From Pseudomonas paraeruginosa PA7 (GTDB lineage: Bacteria > Pseudomonadota > Gammaproteobacteria > Pseudomonadales > Pseudomonadaceae), in assembly GCF_000017205.1 (NCBI RefSeq), contig NC_009656.1, positions 1,926,001 through 1,990,000 on the forward strand: a stretch of DNA of 64,000 bases, given 5' to 3'. Shown one piece after another: positions 8,078 to 18,049 of the stretch. Position 1 is the stretch's first letter; the number at the start of each line of letters is the position of its first letter. The translations under genes were made by a program, and so were the position numbers. The notes under the pieces were generated by a model. That model worked only from the letters and a program-made list of their open reading frames with translations. It was not told the DNA's origin and did not search any database.

Positions 8078-8360
8078 TCTGTGATTCTCCGTAGCGATGG
8101 GGCGAAACCCCCGGTACCGAGCACTGGCATCCTTGGTCGTCCGTGGCCGACGCCAGGTGGACGGGGACGATGCTGCAGGCGTCGGGATCGAGCCGGGGCA
8201 CGGGTTCGATAAGAACACCGTTTCGCTGGCGGAAAAAATCGAAGCGCGTGCTAGTCGAGATCGATGGCGGTGATGATTGTCGCGCGAACGCCCGTCGCAG
8301 AGCCTCTGGCGAGATCGGGCAGGCCGGGCGGCGCTGGGGCCGCCGCCCGGTTTCCAGGCT

Positions 8361-10193
<1,833 letters not shown>

Positions 10194-10210
10194 GATGGCT
10201 CTCTTCTGGA

Positions 10211-10231
10211 GCGGGCCCGTCCTGGGCCCGC
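10211..10231 (-). other. Hairpin between ppiA and the ABC exporter gene
   Basis: GCGGGCCC (10211-10218) pairs perfectly with GGGCCCGC (10224-10231) around five bases. On the minus strand it falls just before the exporter start, with no T-run behind it. It may lower read-through or stabilise the upstream mRNA. Confidence 0.45.
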
Positions 10232-10255
10232 CGGATCAAGCCCCTGCGGCGTAAC

Positions 10256-10819
10256 TCAGAGGCGTTTGGCGGACAGGATCACCACGTCGTCGCTCGGCAC
10301 GTCGGCGAAACCGTTGCGGCGGGTGGTGGGCACCTTGGCGATCTGGTCGACCACGCCCATGCCGCGCACCACCTTGCCGAACACGGCATAGCCGAAGTCG
10401 CGTGCGCCATGGTTGAGGAAGTCGTTGTCGGTCAGGTTGATGAAGAACTGGCTGGTGGCCGAGTCGACCACGCCGGTGCGGGCCATGGCCAGGGTGCCGC
10501 GTTCGTTGAGCAGGCCGTTGTCGGCCTCGTTCTTGATCGGTGCGCGGGTCTTCTTCTCCTGCATGCCGGCGCTGAAGCCGCCGGTCTGCACCATGAAGCC
10601 GGGGATGACGCGGTGGAACAGGGTGCCGTCGTAGTAGCCGCTGTCGACGTACTCGAGGAAGTTCTTCACGCTGATCGGCGCCTTGGCCGGATCGAGTTCC
10701 ACCTCGATCTCGCCGAGGCTGGTGGCGATCAGGACGTGCGGCTTGGCGGCAGGCGTGGCGGCCAGCAGGGAACCGGCGAAGAACAGGGTGCAGGCGGCGA
10801 TCAGGAGACGTTTGAGCAT
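10256..10819 (-). CDS. ppiA: Periplasmic cyclophilin-type peptidyl-prolyl isomerase
   Basis: A 187-residue peptidyl-prolyl cis-trans isomerase of the cyclophilin family that assists protein folding in the periplasm. Residues 1-21 form a signal peptide ending SLLAA. The catalytic domain shows [16 protein letters not shown] at about 72-87, with the family Arg and Phe, and [17 protein letters not shown] further on. Bacterial cyclophilins often lack the Trp of eukaryotic forms, as here. The start at 10819 lies inside the end of the hydrolase gene (19-base overlap), so it is probably translated from the same mRNA. Full length. Confidence 0.93.
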   Translation of the reverse strand: MLKRLLIAACTLFFAGSLLAATPAAKPHVLIATSLGEIEVELDPAKAPISVKNFLEYVDSGYYDGTLFHRVIPGFMVQTGGFSAGMQEKKTRAPIKNEADNGLLNERGTLAMARTGVVDSATSQFFINLTDNDFLNHGARDFGYAVFGKVVRGMGVVDQIAKVPTTRRNGFADVPSDDVVILSAKRL

Positions 10820-11628
10820 GGTTGTTCCTTGGTTTTGTCGATATCGGCGAGGAAGCCGAGCAGGGTGGTGTTGAAAATCTCGGGTTGGTCCATCGGCGTG
10901 GCGTGGCGGGAGTCTTCCACGACCACCAGGCGGGCGTCGGCGATCCGCTCGCAATAGGCCCGCTTCAGCGATACCGGCGTGTAGTCGCGATCCGCACTGA
11001 TCACCAGGGTCGGACAGGCGATCTCGGCCAATCGTTCCTGCACGCCCCAGCCGATGATGGCGTCGAGGCTGGCCAGGTAGGCGCGTTTGTCGTTCTCCGC
11101 CCAGCGCTCCTCGACCTTCTCTCGCAACGCGGCCTGATCCGCCTTGGGAAACAGCAGCCGGCCCAGGGCGCGGCCGATTGTCCGCAGGCTGAGCAGGCGC
11201 GAGAGGAGCCGCCGCTTTGCCACTTCCAGATGTTCGCGGGGTGTGCGCGGAATGACTTCCGGGGTGCTGTTGACGATGGTCAGGCTGCGCAGCAGGTCGG
11301 GGCGCTCGCAGGCCAGCTGGAAGCCGATCATCCCGCCCATGCTGATGCCGACCAGGTGCACCGGGCCGCAGCCGAGCCGGTCGAGCAGCGCCGCGCAGTC
11401 CTCGGCGAAGCCGGCCATGCTGTAGCCGTCGCGCGGCTTGCCGGAGCGGCCGTGGCCGCGCAAGTCCGGGACCAGCAGGCGGTAGCGGCCCAGCAGGGCC
11501 GGCAACTGGTATTCCCAGTCGCGGGCGCTCGAACCGAGACCGTGCAGCAGCAGGACCGGCGCGCGCTCGGCGGGGCCGGGGTGGTCATCGTAGACGAGGG
11601 TGCAGCCGCGCTGCCGGAAGTCAGGCAT
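10801..11628 (-). CDS. Alpha/beta hydrolase
   Basis: A 275-residue alpha/beta-hydrolase-fold protein. The oxyanion segment is [17 protein letters not shown] near residue 28, and the nucleophile elbow is [10 protein letters not shown] near 95 (catalytic Ser). The acid is probably the Asp in [10 protein letters not shown], and the base His is in [12 protein letters not shown] near the end. The fold resembles 3-oxoadipate enol-lactonases and arylesterases, but the substrate cannot be told. I use ATG 11628, preceded by GAGTGAG; a GTG at 11634 directly abuts the LysR stop and is an alternative. It overlaps ppiA downstream by 19 bases. Confidence 0.85.
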   Translation of the reverse strand: MPDFRQRGCTLVYDDHPGPAERAPVLLLHGLGSSARDWEYQLPALLGRYRLLVPDLRGHGRSGKPRDGYSMAGFAEDCAALLDRLGCGPVHLVGISMGGMIGFQLACERPDLLRSLTIVNSTPEVIPRTPREHLEVAKRRLLSRLLSLRTIGRALGRLLFPKADQAALREKVEERWAENDKRAYLASLDAIIGWGVQERLAEIACPTLVISADRDYTPVSLKRAYCERIADARLVVVEDSRHATPMDQPEIFNTTLLGFLADIDKTKEQPCSNVS

Positions 11629-11634
11629 GCGCAC

Positions 11635-12564
11635 TCACTCGGCAGCGGGCTCGGGCGCCGCGAAGGGCGCGTTGAGCGGTACGTTGGCGAACGACTTGAG
11701 CATTTCCATGAGGATCTGGCTGGCCGGACCGAGCGGCTTTTCCTTGTTGGTGTAGAGGTAGAAGCGGCTCTGCCGCACGCCGCCCTGGCTCAGCGGCAGC
11801 GGCTTGAGCTGGCCGCTCTGCAGTTCGCGCTCGATGATGTGCCGCGGCAGCCAGGCGAAGCCCAGGCCGTTGCCGACGAAGGTCGCCGCGGTGGCCAGGC
11901 TGCCCACCGTCCAGCGCTGCTCGGCGCCGAGCCAGCCATGGTCGCGCGGCTGCAGCCGGCCGCTGTCGCGGATCACCACCTGCATCTGGGTTTCCAGGTC
12001 CTGGTGGGTCAGTTCGCGTTGCAGACGGTGCAGCGGGTGGTCGGGATGGGCCACCGCGACGAACTCGACCACGCTGAGGTCGGCGCCGAGGTGGCCGGGG
12101 ATGATCAGACCGCTGATCGCCAGGTCGGCGGCGCCCTGGATCAGCGCCTCCTCGACGCCGGAGAGCACTTCCTCGCGCAGCAGCACGCGGCAGCCGCGGC
12201 TCTGCGGCATGAAGGCGGATAGCGAGCGGACGATCCGCGCAGCGGGGTAGGCGGCGTCCACTACCAGGCGCACCTCCGGTTCCCAGCCTTGCTCCATGTG
12301 GTGGGCCAGCTCCTCCAGTTGTCCGGCCTGCTTGACCAGCTGCCGCGAACGGCGCAGCAGCACTTCGCCGGCTTCGGTAAGGACCGCCTTGCGTCCGTCG
12401 ATGCGCAGCAGCGGCACACCGAGCTGTTCCTGCATGCGGGCCACGGTATAGCTGATCGACGACTGCGAGCGGTGCAGGGCCTCCGCGGCCTGGGCGAAGC
12501 CGCCATGATCGACCACTGCCTGCAGGGTCCGCCATTGGTCCAGGGTGACGCGTGGCGCTTTCAT
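11635..12564 (-). CDS. LysR-family transcriptional regulator
   Basis: A 309-residue LysR-type regulator. The winged helix-turn-helix is at about residues 7-65 (LDQWRTLQAVVDHGGFAQAAEALHRSQSSISYTVARMQEQ, given as key elements rather than a motif hit), with the usual recognition helix at SQSSISYTV. A co-inducer-binding domain follows at about 92-295. It heads a leftward run with a hydrolase, ppiA and an ABC exporter, with spacing of a few bases or overlap, so it probably controls its own operon. From memory, the PAO1 orthologue PA3225 has been described as a repressor of antibiotic resistance, including mexAB-oprM. A near-palindrome lies 100 bases upstream. Confidence 0.9.
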   Translation of the reverse strand: MKAPRVTLDQWRTLQAVVDHGGFAQAAEALHRSQSSISYTVARMQEQLGVPLLRIDGRKAVLTEAGEVLLRRSRQLVKQAGQLEELAHHMEQGWEPEVRLVVDAAYPAARIVRSLSAFMPQSRGCRVLLREEVLSGVEEALIQGAADLAISGLIIPGHLGADLSVVEFVAVAHPDHPLHRLQRELTHQDLETQMQVVIRDSGRLQPRDHGWLGAEQRWTVGSLATAATFVGNGLGFAWLPRHIIERELQSGQLKPLPLSQGGVRQSRFYLYTNKEKPLGPASQILMEMLKSFANVPLNAPFAAPEPAAE

Positions 12565-12665
12565 TTCCGCCTCCTCGAATGCAGGGATGCCTGGCCGGCC
12601 TTTTCGCGTCCGGCAGGCGATGACGAGTGCGCCGGAGGGGCGACTTCGCTTATCGTGTCGTCGGC

Positions 12666-12679
12666 ATCCTGTACGGGAT
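12666..12679. promoter_or_regulatory. Near-palindrome between the LysR gene and the divergent small gene
   Basis: ATCCTGTACGGGAT differs from its own reverse complement at only one symmetric pair. It lies in the 198-base divergent region, about 100 bases from the LysR start and about 85 from the rightward gene. This is the usual place and shape for a LysR recognition site. Assignment is inference. Confidence 0.4.
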
Positions 12680-12762
12680 AGCTGTCCAGTCTCTTGACGT
12701 ACGGAATGCCGTGGTTTTCAGGGTATTGCCAATTTTCCATCTGTCGCTACCGGAGTCCGGCC

Positions 12763-13080
12763 ATGAAAAGGCTTTGCTGTTTCGCGCTCTCGCTGTTGCC
12801 CCTGTCCGCTTTCGCCTATCCGATCGAGGTCGAGCAGCAGCTCAACGGCAGCGAGGTTTCCTACAGTACCCAGGACATCGGCCGCGACATGGGCGCCATC
12901 CTCCTGACCAATCTGGGTAGCCAGGCGGCGGAGTGCACCGCGGTGTTCCGCAACGGCCCGGAGACCCCGAAGGTACGCAAGGGCGTGATCCAGCCGGGGC
13001 AGAACAGCAATTTCACCGCGCAGTTCGGCCGCGACATCATCAAGTTGCGGATCAAGCTGACCTGCAAGATCGCGAAATAG
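12763..13080 (+). CDS. Small exported protein of unknown function
   Basis: A 105-residue protein that I cannot assign to a named family. Residues 1-18 are a clear signal peptide (MKRLCCFALSLLPLSAFA), probably cleaved before YPIEVEQQ. The mature part is about 87 residues with two cysteines (ECTAVF and LTCKIAK) that could form a disulfide. The stretch NLGSQAAECTAVFRNGPETP looks like an immunoglobulin-like beta fold that caps or binds in the periplasm. ATG 12763 follows CGGAG. It is divergent from the LysR gene and followed after 146 bases by azoR3. Confidence 0.75.
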   Translation: MKRLCCFALSLLPLSAFAYPIEVEQQLNGSEVSYSTQDIGRDMGAILLTNLGSQAAECTAVFRNGPETPKVRKGVIQPGQNSNFTAQFGRDIIKLRIKLTCKIAK

Positions 13081-13162
13081 CCCGTTCCCTTGCCAGAAAG
13101 ACTAGGTGTTGCCGGTTTATAAATCAACCTGATCGATATTTAATAGCGGTTTTTTCAACTTT

Positions 13163-13174
13163 TTAATCGATTAA
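13163..13174. promoter_or_regulatory. Perfect palindrome upstream of azoR3
   Basis: TTAATCGATTAA is a perfect 12-base palindrome in an unusually AT-rich stretch (13115-13190), 52-64 bases before the azoR3 start. It lies where an operator or the promoter should be. Confidence 0.4.
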
Positions 13175-13226
13175 TCCTTCTCTACTCTCACCTCCATCGT
13201 TGCATCGCAGTGGTGGAGGTCGAGTC

Positions 13227-13868
13227 ATGTCCCGTGTCCTGGTTATCGAGAGCAGTGCCCGCCAACGGGGCTCGGTATCCCGTCTGCTGACGGCGGAATT
13301 CGTCTCCCACTGGAAAGCCGCGCATCCCGCCGATCGTTTCCAGCTCCGCGACCTGGCGCGCGAGCCGCTGCCGCATCTCGACGAACTGTTGCTGGGGGCC
13401 TGGACCACTCCCTGCGACGGCCATAGCGCCGCGGAAAGGCGCGCCCTCGAGCGTTCCAACCGTCTGACCGAGGAGTTGCGGATGGCTGACGTGCTGGTGC
13501 TGGCGGCGCCGATGTACAACTTCGCCATTCCCAGCAGCCTGAAGAGCTGGTTCGACCATGTGCTGCGCGCCGGCCTGACCTTCCGCTACGCCGAGCAGGG
13601 GCCGGAGGGCATGCTGCAGGGCAAGCGCGCCTTCGTCCTGACCGCGCGCGGCGGGATCTATGCCGGCGGCGGTCTCGATCACCAGGAACCCTACCTGCGC
13701 CAGGTGCTGGGCTTCATCGGCATCCACGACGTCACCTTCATCCACGCGGAGGGCATGAACATGGGCCCTGAATTCCGTGACAAAGGCCTGGCGCGGGCGC
13801 GTGAACGGATGCTGCAGGCGCTGGAAACCGACACTTCCCTTTGCGTCCCTCTGCCAACGCTCCGGTGA
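13227..13868 (+). CDS. azoR3: FMN-dependent NADH azoreductase / quinone reductase
   Basis: A 213-residue flavodoxin-like reductase of the AzoR/acyl-carrier-protein phosphodiesterase family. It reduces quinones and azo dyes by two-electron transfer from NAD(P)H, and probably serves as a quinone detoxifier. FMN-binding features are VLVIESSARQRGSVSR near the N-terminus, APMYNFAIPSSLKSWFDH at about 93-110 (the classic MYN.. IP motif) and TARGGIY at about 142. This is the third azoreductase of P. aeruginosa by my recollection. ATG 13227 follows GGAGGTCGAGTC. It is monocistronic, with a strong terminator behind it. Confidence 0.9.
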   Translation: MSRVLVIESSARQRGSVSRLLTAEFVSHWKAAHPADRFQLRDLAREPLPHLDELLLGAWTTPCDGHSAAERRALERSNRLTEELRMADVLVLAAPMYNFAIPSSLKSWFDHVLRAGLTFRYAEQGPEGMLQGKRAFVLTARGGIYAGGGLDHQEPYLRQVLGFIGIHDVTFIHAEGMNMGPEFRDKGLARARERMLQALETDTSLCVPLPTLR

Positions 13869-13879
13869 TTGGACGCAGC

Positions 13880-13924
13880 ACCCGGTCGAACCCCTTCCCC
13901 CCGCGTGTTCGACCGGGTTTTTTT
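13880..13924 (+). terminator. Strong intrinsic terminator after azoR3
   Basis: ACCCGGTCGAAC (13880-13891) pairs perfectly with GTTCGACCGGGT (13907-13918), 12 base pairs, running into seven T at 13918-13924. It is unidirectional: no matching T-run serves the convergent permease gene. Confidence 0.92.
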
Positions 13925-13964
13925 ATTCCGACCTGGCTTGCGCGCGCAGGCGGACCGGGCTGGA

Positions 13965-14864
13965 TCAGGCGTGCCCGGGACCGGACCGGCGCGGGCTGGC
14001 GGGAGCCTTCCCGCCCGGGGCGCCGAAGCGCGCCGAGAGCACGATGGCGAGGATGATCAGCGCGCCACCGAGGAACATCCGCGGCCCCGGCGTCTCATGG
14101 AACAGCAGCCAGGCGAAGGCGATCCCGTAGACCGGCTCCAGGGCGAACACCAGGGCGGCGCTGCGCGCCTTGACCACCGCCAGGCTGGCGACGAACAGGC
14201 TATGCGCCAGGCCGGTGCAGAACACCCCCAGCAAGGCGAGCCAGAGCCAGTCCAGGGCCGGCAACGCCGGCAGTTCGAAGGCTGCGAACGGCAGCAGGCA
14301 CAGGGCGACCACCAGGTTCTGCCAGAGCGCCGCCTGCACCGGCCCGATCTGTCCGCTATTGCTGCGGTTGGCCAGTGACAGCAGGGCGAACAGCAGGCCG
14401 GACAGGATCGCCCAGAGCAGCCCGAGGGTGGCGCCGCTGGCGAGGTCGAAACGCGGCGTCACCAGCACCAGGCCGAGGCTGACCAGGGCCACCAGCAGGA
14501 CTTCGGCGAAGTGGATGCGTTCGCGGAACACAAGGCCTTCGAGGATCACGGTGAAGGCCGGGAAACTGGCGAAGCCGAGCGTGGCGATGGCCACGCCGCC
14601 GGTCTTCACGGCGATGAAGAAGCTTACCCAGTGTCCTGCCAGGAGCAGGCCGCAGCCGGCCAGGCGCAGCCATTGCGCCGGCCCCAGGGCTCGCCACAAC
14701 TGGTGGCTGAGGCGGGCGAAGAGACCCAGGGCGACCACGGCGAACAGCGCGCGTCCGAACACGATCACCCCGGGGGAGGCGCTGGCCAGCTTGCCGAACA
14801 CCCCGGTCAGGCCGAAGAGGAGGGCGCCACCGTGCAGGGCGGCGAGGGCGGAACGTCGATTCAT
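13965..14864 (-). CDS. EamA/DMT-family permease
   Basis: A 299-residue inner-membrane transporter of the drug/metabolite superfamily. It has two repeated EamA domains of five helices each. The first begins LHGGALLFGLTGVFGKLAS at about residue 9. The second begins GATLGLLWAILSGLLFALLSL at about 145, and the family-typical ALVFALEPVYGIAFAWLLFHE is at about 232. Substrate is unknown; related proteins export amino acids or nucleobases. The gene starts nine bases after the csaA stop, so the two form an operon. The C-terminus is basic. Confidence 0.88.
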   Translation of the reverse strand: MNRRSALAALHGGALLFGLTGVFGKLASASPGVIVFGRALFAVVALGLFARLSHQLWRALGPAQWLRLAGCGLLLAGHWVSFFIAVKTGGVAIATLGFASFPAFTVILEGLVFRERIHFAEVLLVALVSLGLVLVTPRFDLASGATLGLLWAILSGLLFALLSLANRSNSGQIGPVQAALWQNLVVALCLLPFAAFELPALPALDWLWLALLGVFCTGLAHSLFVASLAVVKARSAALVFALEPVYGIAFAWLLFHETPGPRMFLGGALIILAIVLSARFGAPGGKAPASPRRSGPGHA

Positions 14865-14873
14865 GAAGATCCT

Positions 14874-15209
14874 TCAGGCCAGGCGCGCGCCATTGGGCAG
14901 GGGTTTGTCGAAGCCGGCCAGGACCACCTTGTCCTCGCTATCGTAGACCCCGGTGACCAGGATCTCCGAGCGTACCCCGGCGATCTGCTTCGGAGCGAAA
15001 TTGCAGACGCAGAGGACCTGGCGGCCGACCAGTTCCTCCGCCTGGTAGTGCGCGGTCAGCTGCGCGCTGGAGGTGCGCAGGCCGTGCGGGCCGAGGTCGA
15101 CCTCGAGGATATAGGCGGGCTTGCGTGCCCGGGGATTGGGAGTGGCGCTGAGGATAGTGCCGACGCGCAGTTCGACGCGCTCGAAATCCTGCCATTCGAT
15201 GGTGTCCAT
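14874..15209 (-). CDS. csaA: CsaA-like tRNA-binding-domain chaperone
   Basis: A 111-residue protein consisting of a single OB-fold tRNA-binding domain like those at the end of methionyl-tRNA synthetase. CsaA is described as a dimeric export-related chaperone in Bacillus. Key segments are FERVELRVGTILSATPNPRARKPAY, DLGPHGLRTSSAQL and GRQVLCVCNFAPKQIAGVRSEIL, all typical. ATG 15209 follows CAGGAGTCAGC and gives the normal family length; longer upstream frames run into the AraC gene. It is the first gene of a pair with the EamA permease. Confidence 0.92.
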   Translation of the reverse strand: MDTIEWQDFERVELRVGTILSATPNPRARKPAYILEVDLGPHGLRTSSAQLTAHYQAEELVGRQVLCVCNFAPKQIAGVRSEILVTGVYDSEDKVVLAGFDKPLPNGARLA

Positions 15210-15273
15210 GCTGACTCCTGGTCTGTCGATGGGCAGAGAGTAGGGAGTCGCGACGGGTTTGTCTGTCGTGCGG

Positions 15274-16038
15274 CTAGCCGGTTTTGTCGCGCGACTCGCG
15301 GCGCAGCTGGCGCGGAGTGACGCCGAACTCGCGGACCAGCGCCGCGGTGAAGGCGCTCTGCGAGGCGTAGCCGACCCGCGCGGCGATCTCGCCCACCGCC
15401 AGGCCGCTTTGCAGCAGCAGTTCATGGGCCTGGTGCAGGCGCCGGCTGCGCGCGTAGTCCATGGGCGTCTGCCCGGTTTCGGCGAGAAACAGGCTGTGGA
15501 AGCGCGCTACCGAGAGGCCGGCCAGCCGCGCCAGGTCGGCGACCTGCAGCGGGTAGGCGGCGTGGCGGTCGAGATAGGCGTCCAGGCTGGCCAGCGGCAG
15601 GCGTGGCCGCTGGCGCGGTGGTTGGCGCTCGCTGGCCAGGCTGGCGAGGAGCAGGCCGGCGCCCTGGTGGGCGATCACCGGATCGTTGATCGGCCCGCTG
15701 GCCAGCCAGCTCACCAGTTGGCCCTGGGCCGGCGTCAGCGGCAGCGCCTGCGGTCGTTCGAACAACCGCTGGCCGGCCTCTGCGTGCTCGCCGAGGCCGT
15801 GCAACAGGCTGCCGTCGCAGGGCAGGTCGAGGACCAGGCAATGGCTGCCGTCGGGGCTGGAACAGGCGTGCCGGGCCGCCGCCGGGACCACCGCGAAGGT
15901 CTGCCGCAGAACGCGGCTGCCGCGGCCGTCGACCTCGAACTCGAGGCAGCCGCTGAGACCCATGACCAACTGGGCATGGTCATGGCTATGGACGATCTGG
16001 TCGTGGTTGTAGTGGCGCAGGGAAAGGATCGAACCCAT
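15274..16038 (-). CDS. AraC-family transcriptional regulator with cupin sensor
   Basis: A 254-residue regulator. The N-terminal half is a cupin-like effector domain (HDHAQLVMGLSGCLEFEVDG near residue 18, with the cupin histidines). The C-terminal 100 residues hold the double helix-turn-helix: LADLARLAGLSVARFHSLFLAETGQ and IAARVGYASQSAFTAALVREFGVTPRQLR, the second being the AraC signature. It lies upstream of csaA and the EamA permease on the same strand with a 64-base gap, so these are its likely targets. Ligand is unknown. It is divergent from plcP. Confidence 0.88.
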   Translation of the reverse strand: MGSILSLRHYNHDQIVHSHDHAQLVMGLSGCLEFEVDGRGSRVLRQTFAVVPAAARHACSSPDGSHCLVLDLPCDGSLLHGLGEHAEAGQRLFERPQALPLTPAQGQLVSWLASGPINDPVIAHQGAGLLLASLASERQPPRQRPRLPLASLDAYLDRHAAYPLQVADLARLAGLSVARFHSLFLAETGQTPMDYARSRRLHQAHELLLQSGLAVGEIAARVGYASQSAFTAALVREFGVTPRQLRRESRDKTG

Positions 16039-16101
16039 GGCGAAGCTCCCGGAGGCAGGCGATCAGTCTAACCGCTGGCGCCGCGCACAGACAGCCGTGG
16101 C

Positions 16102-16141
16102 CTGTCACGCAACGGTCGCGGGGTTGTCACAGTCGCTTCAC
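16102..16141 (+). promoter_or_regulatory. Tandem PHO box upstream of plcP-agt1
   Basis: Four 7-base units start at 16102, 16113, 16124 and 16135, an exact 11-base period: CTGTCAC, CGGTCGC, TTGTCAC and GCTTCAC, separated by four-base spacers. The PhoB half-site is CTGTCAT with 4-base spacers, and the units match it at 6, 4, 5 and 3 of 7 positions. The array ends 43 bases before the plcP start. The period and the genes behind it make a PhoB site likely. Confidence 0.72.
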
Positions 16142-16184
16142 CGGCTGCGGCCAAGATCGGAAAAACACCGTCGGAGATCCGCCG

Positions 16185-16997
16185 ATGAGCACCGCGCAAC
16201 GTTTCACCTCGAACCGCAAGCAGCGGGTCCGGACCTTGTGGATATCCGACGTGCACCTGGGAACGCGGGACTGCCAGGCCGAGCACCTGGCGGGGTTCCT
16301 CAAGCGCTACCACGCCGACCGCATCTACCTGGTGGGCGACATCATCGACGGCTGGAAGCTGCGTGGCGGCATCTACTGGCCGCAGGCCCATACCAACGTG
16401 ATCCGCCGCCTGCTCACCCTGAGCAAGCGCGGCACCGAGGTGATCTACGTCACCGGCAACCACGACGAATTCCTGCGCCGCTACTCGAGCCTGGTGCTCG
16501 GCAACATCCGCCTGGTCGACGAGGCCGTGCACAGCACCGCCGACGGCCGCAAGCTGCTGGTGATCCATGGCGACCAGTTCGACGTGATCACCCGCTATCA
16601 CCGCTGGCTGGCGTTCCTCGGCGACTCCGCCTACGAGTTCACCCTGTTGCTCAACCGCTGGCTGAACCACTGGCGGCGGCGCTGGGGCTACGGCTACTGG
16701 TCGCTGTCGGCCTACCTCAAGCACAAGGTCAAGACCGCGGTGAACTTCATCGGCGACTTCGAGGAGGCCATCGCCCACGAATGCCAGAAACGCGGGCTCG
16801 ACGGAGTGGTCTGCGGGCATATCCACCATGCCGAGATCCGCCGCATCGATGGTATCGACTACCTCAACTGCGGCGATTGGGTGGAGTCCTGCACGGCACT
16901 GATCGAGCACTGGGACGGCAGCATCCAGCTCTACCGCCTGGCCGAGGAGCAGGCGCGGTTGGCGGAGCGCGCCGCGGCCGTCGAGCCGGCGGCATGA
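16185..16997 (+). CDS. plcP: PlcP-type metallophosphoesterase (phospholipase C for lipid remodelling)
   Basis: A 270-residue calcineurin-like phosphoesterase related to LpxH. Metal-ligand motifs are all present: SDVHLGTRD near residue 21, VGDIIDGW near 50, GNHDEFLRR near 93, VIHGDQFD near 123 and GHIHHAE near 210. In PlcP enzymes this domain removes the phospho-headgroup from membrane phospholipids during phosphate starvation, leaving diacylglycerol. The next gene, overlapping by ATGA, is the glycosyltransferase that uses it. From memory these are PA3219 (plcP) and PA3218 (agt1), reported to make phosphorus-free glycolipids in P. aeruginosa. The upstream PHO-box array agrees. Confidence 0.87.
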   Translation: MSTAQRFTSNRKQRVRTLWISDVHLGTRDCQAEHLAGFLKRYHADRIYLVGDIIDGWKLRGGIYWPQAHTNVIRRLLTLSKRGTEVIYVTGNHDEFLRRYSSLVLGNIRLVDEAVHSTADGRKLLVIHGDQFDVITRYHRWLAFLGDSAYEFTLLLNRWLNHWRRRWGYGYWSLSAYLKHKVKTAVNFIGDFEEAIAHECQKRGLDGVVCGHIHHAEIRRIDGIDYLNCGDWVESCTALIEHWDGSIQLYRLAEEQARLAERAAAVEPAA

Positions 16998-18049
16998 GGT
17001 TGCTGATCGTCAGCGACGCCTGGTTGCCGCAAGTCAACGGAGTCGTCACCAGCCTGCTGGCGCTGCAACGTGAGCTGGAGGGGCTGGGCCACCAGGTGCG
17101 CGTGCTCTCGCCCGACGACTTCCGTTGCCTGCCCTGTCCCGGCTATCCGGAAATCCCCCTGGCCTGGAACCTCTGGCGGCTCGCTGCCCTGATCGAGGCC
17201 TTCGCCCCGGACGCCGTGCACCTGGCCACCGAGGGCCCGCTCGGCTGGGCTGCCCGGCGCTGGCTGGGCAGGCGCGGCATGGGCTTCACCACGGCGATCC
17301 ACACGCGCTTTCCCGAATACGTGCGCGACCGCATTCCCTGGCTGCCACTGTCCTGGGGCTACGCTTTCCTGCGCACCTTCCACCGGCCCAGCGAGGCGGT
17401 ACTGGTGAGCACCCCGCGCCTGCGCGAGGAATTCGCCAGTTGGCGCTTCCAGCGCCTGCGGCTGTGGCGCAAGGGGGTCGACACCGGGCTGTTCCGGCCC
17501 GCCGAGTCGCCGGCTGAGGATCGGCGGGAGCCGGTGTTCCTGTATGCCGGGCGGCTGGCGCCGGAAAAGAACCTGGAGGCGTTCCTCGACCTCGAACTGC
17601 CGGGCGAGCAGTGGCTGGTGGGTGACGGCCCGCAACGGGCGGCGCTGGAGCGGCGCTATCCGCGGGCGCGCTTCCTCGGCTATCGGCATGGCGAGGCGCT
17701 GGCCGATGCCTACCGGACGGCCTCGGTGTTGGTGTTCCCGTCGCGCACCGATACCTACGGCCTGGTGATGCTCGAAGCCCTGGCCTGTGGCGTGCCGGTG
17801 GCGGCCTTCGCCGTACCGGGCCCGCTCGACGTGCTGCGCCAGGGCGTGACCGGCGTCATGCACGAGGACCTCGGCGAAGCCTGCCGCCAGGCCCTGGCGC
17901 TGGACCGCGAGGCTTGCGCGCGCTGGGCGCGGGAGCAATCCTGGCGGGCCTCGGCGGAGGAGTTCCTGGCATTGCAGGCGTGCTGCCCGCGGGCGGCCTC
18001 GGAGTGGACGCAGGAGTTGCCGGCGGCGCTCGACCGGCTCAGAGGATGA
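16994..18049 (+). CDS. agt1: Agt1-type diacylglycerol glycosyltransferase (GT4)
   Basis: A 351-residue GT-B fold glycosyltransferase, family GT4. The N-terminal acceptor half begins LIVSDAWLPQVNGVVTSL (typical of SqdX/MgdA-like lipid glycosyltransferases) and contains TAIHTRFPEYV. The C-terminal half binds the sugar nucleotide: LYAGRLAPEKNLEAFL near 185 and the E-x7-E type segment FPSRTDTYGLVMLEALACGVPV near 253. It glycosylates diacylglycerol produced by PlcP to give surrogate glycolipids under phosphate stress. Its ATG overlaps the plcP stop. Its last 11 bases overlap the end of the convergent cyaB gene. Confidence 0.87.
   Translation: MRLLIVSDAWLPQVNGVVTSLLALQRELEGLGHQVRVLSPDDFRCLPCPGYPEIPLAWNLWRLAALIEAFAPDAVHLATEGPLGWAARRWLGRRGMGFTTAIHTRFPEYVRDRIPWLPLSWGYAFLRTFHRPSEAVLVSTPRLREEFASWRFQRLRLWRKGVDTGLFRPAESPAEDRREPVFLYAGRLAPEKNLEAFLDLELPGEQWLVGDGPQRAALERRYPRARFLGYRHGEALADAYRTASVLVFPSRTDTYGLVMLEALACGVPVAAFAVPGPLDVLRQGVTGVMHEDLGEACRQALALDREACARWAREQSWRASAEEFLALQACCPRAASEWTQELPAALDRLRG

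Noticed and set aside
10211-10231. Hairpin between ppiA and the exporter gene considered as a terminator
   Set aside because: There is no T-run on the minus-strand side and the exporter gene follows immediately, so I list it only as a hairpin.
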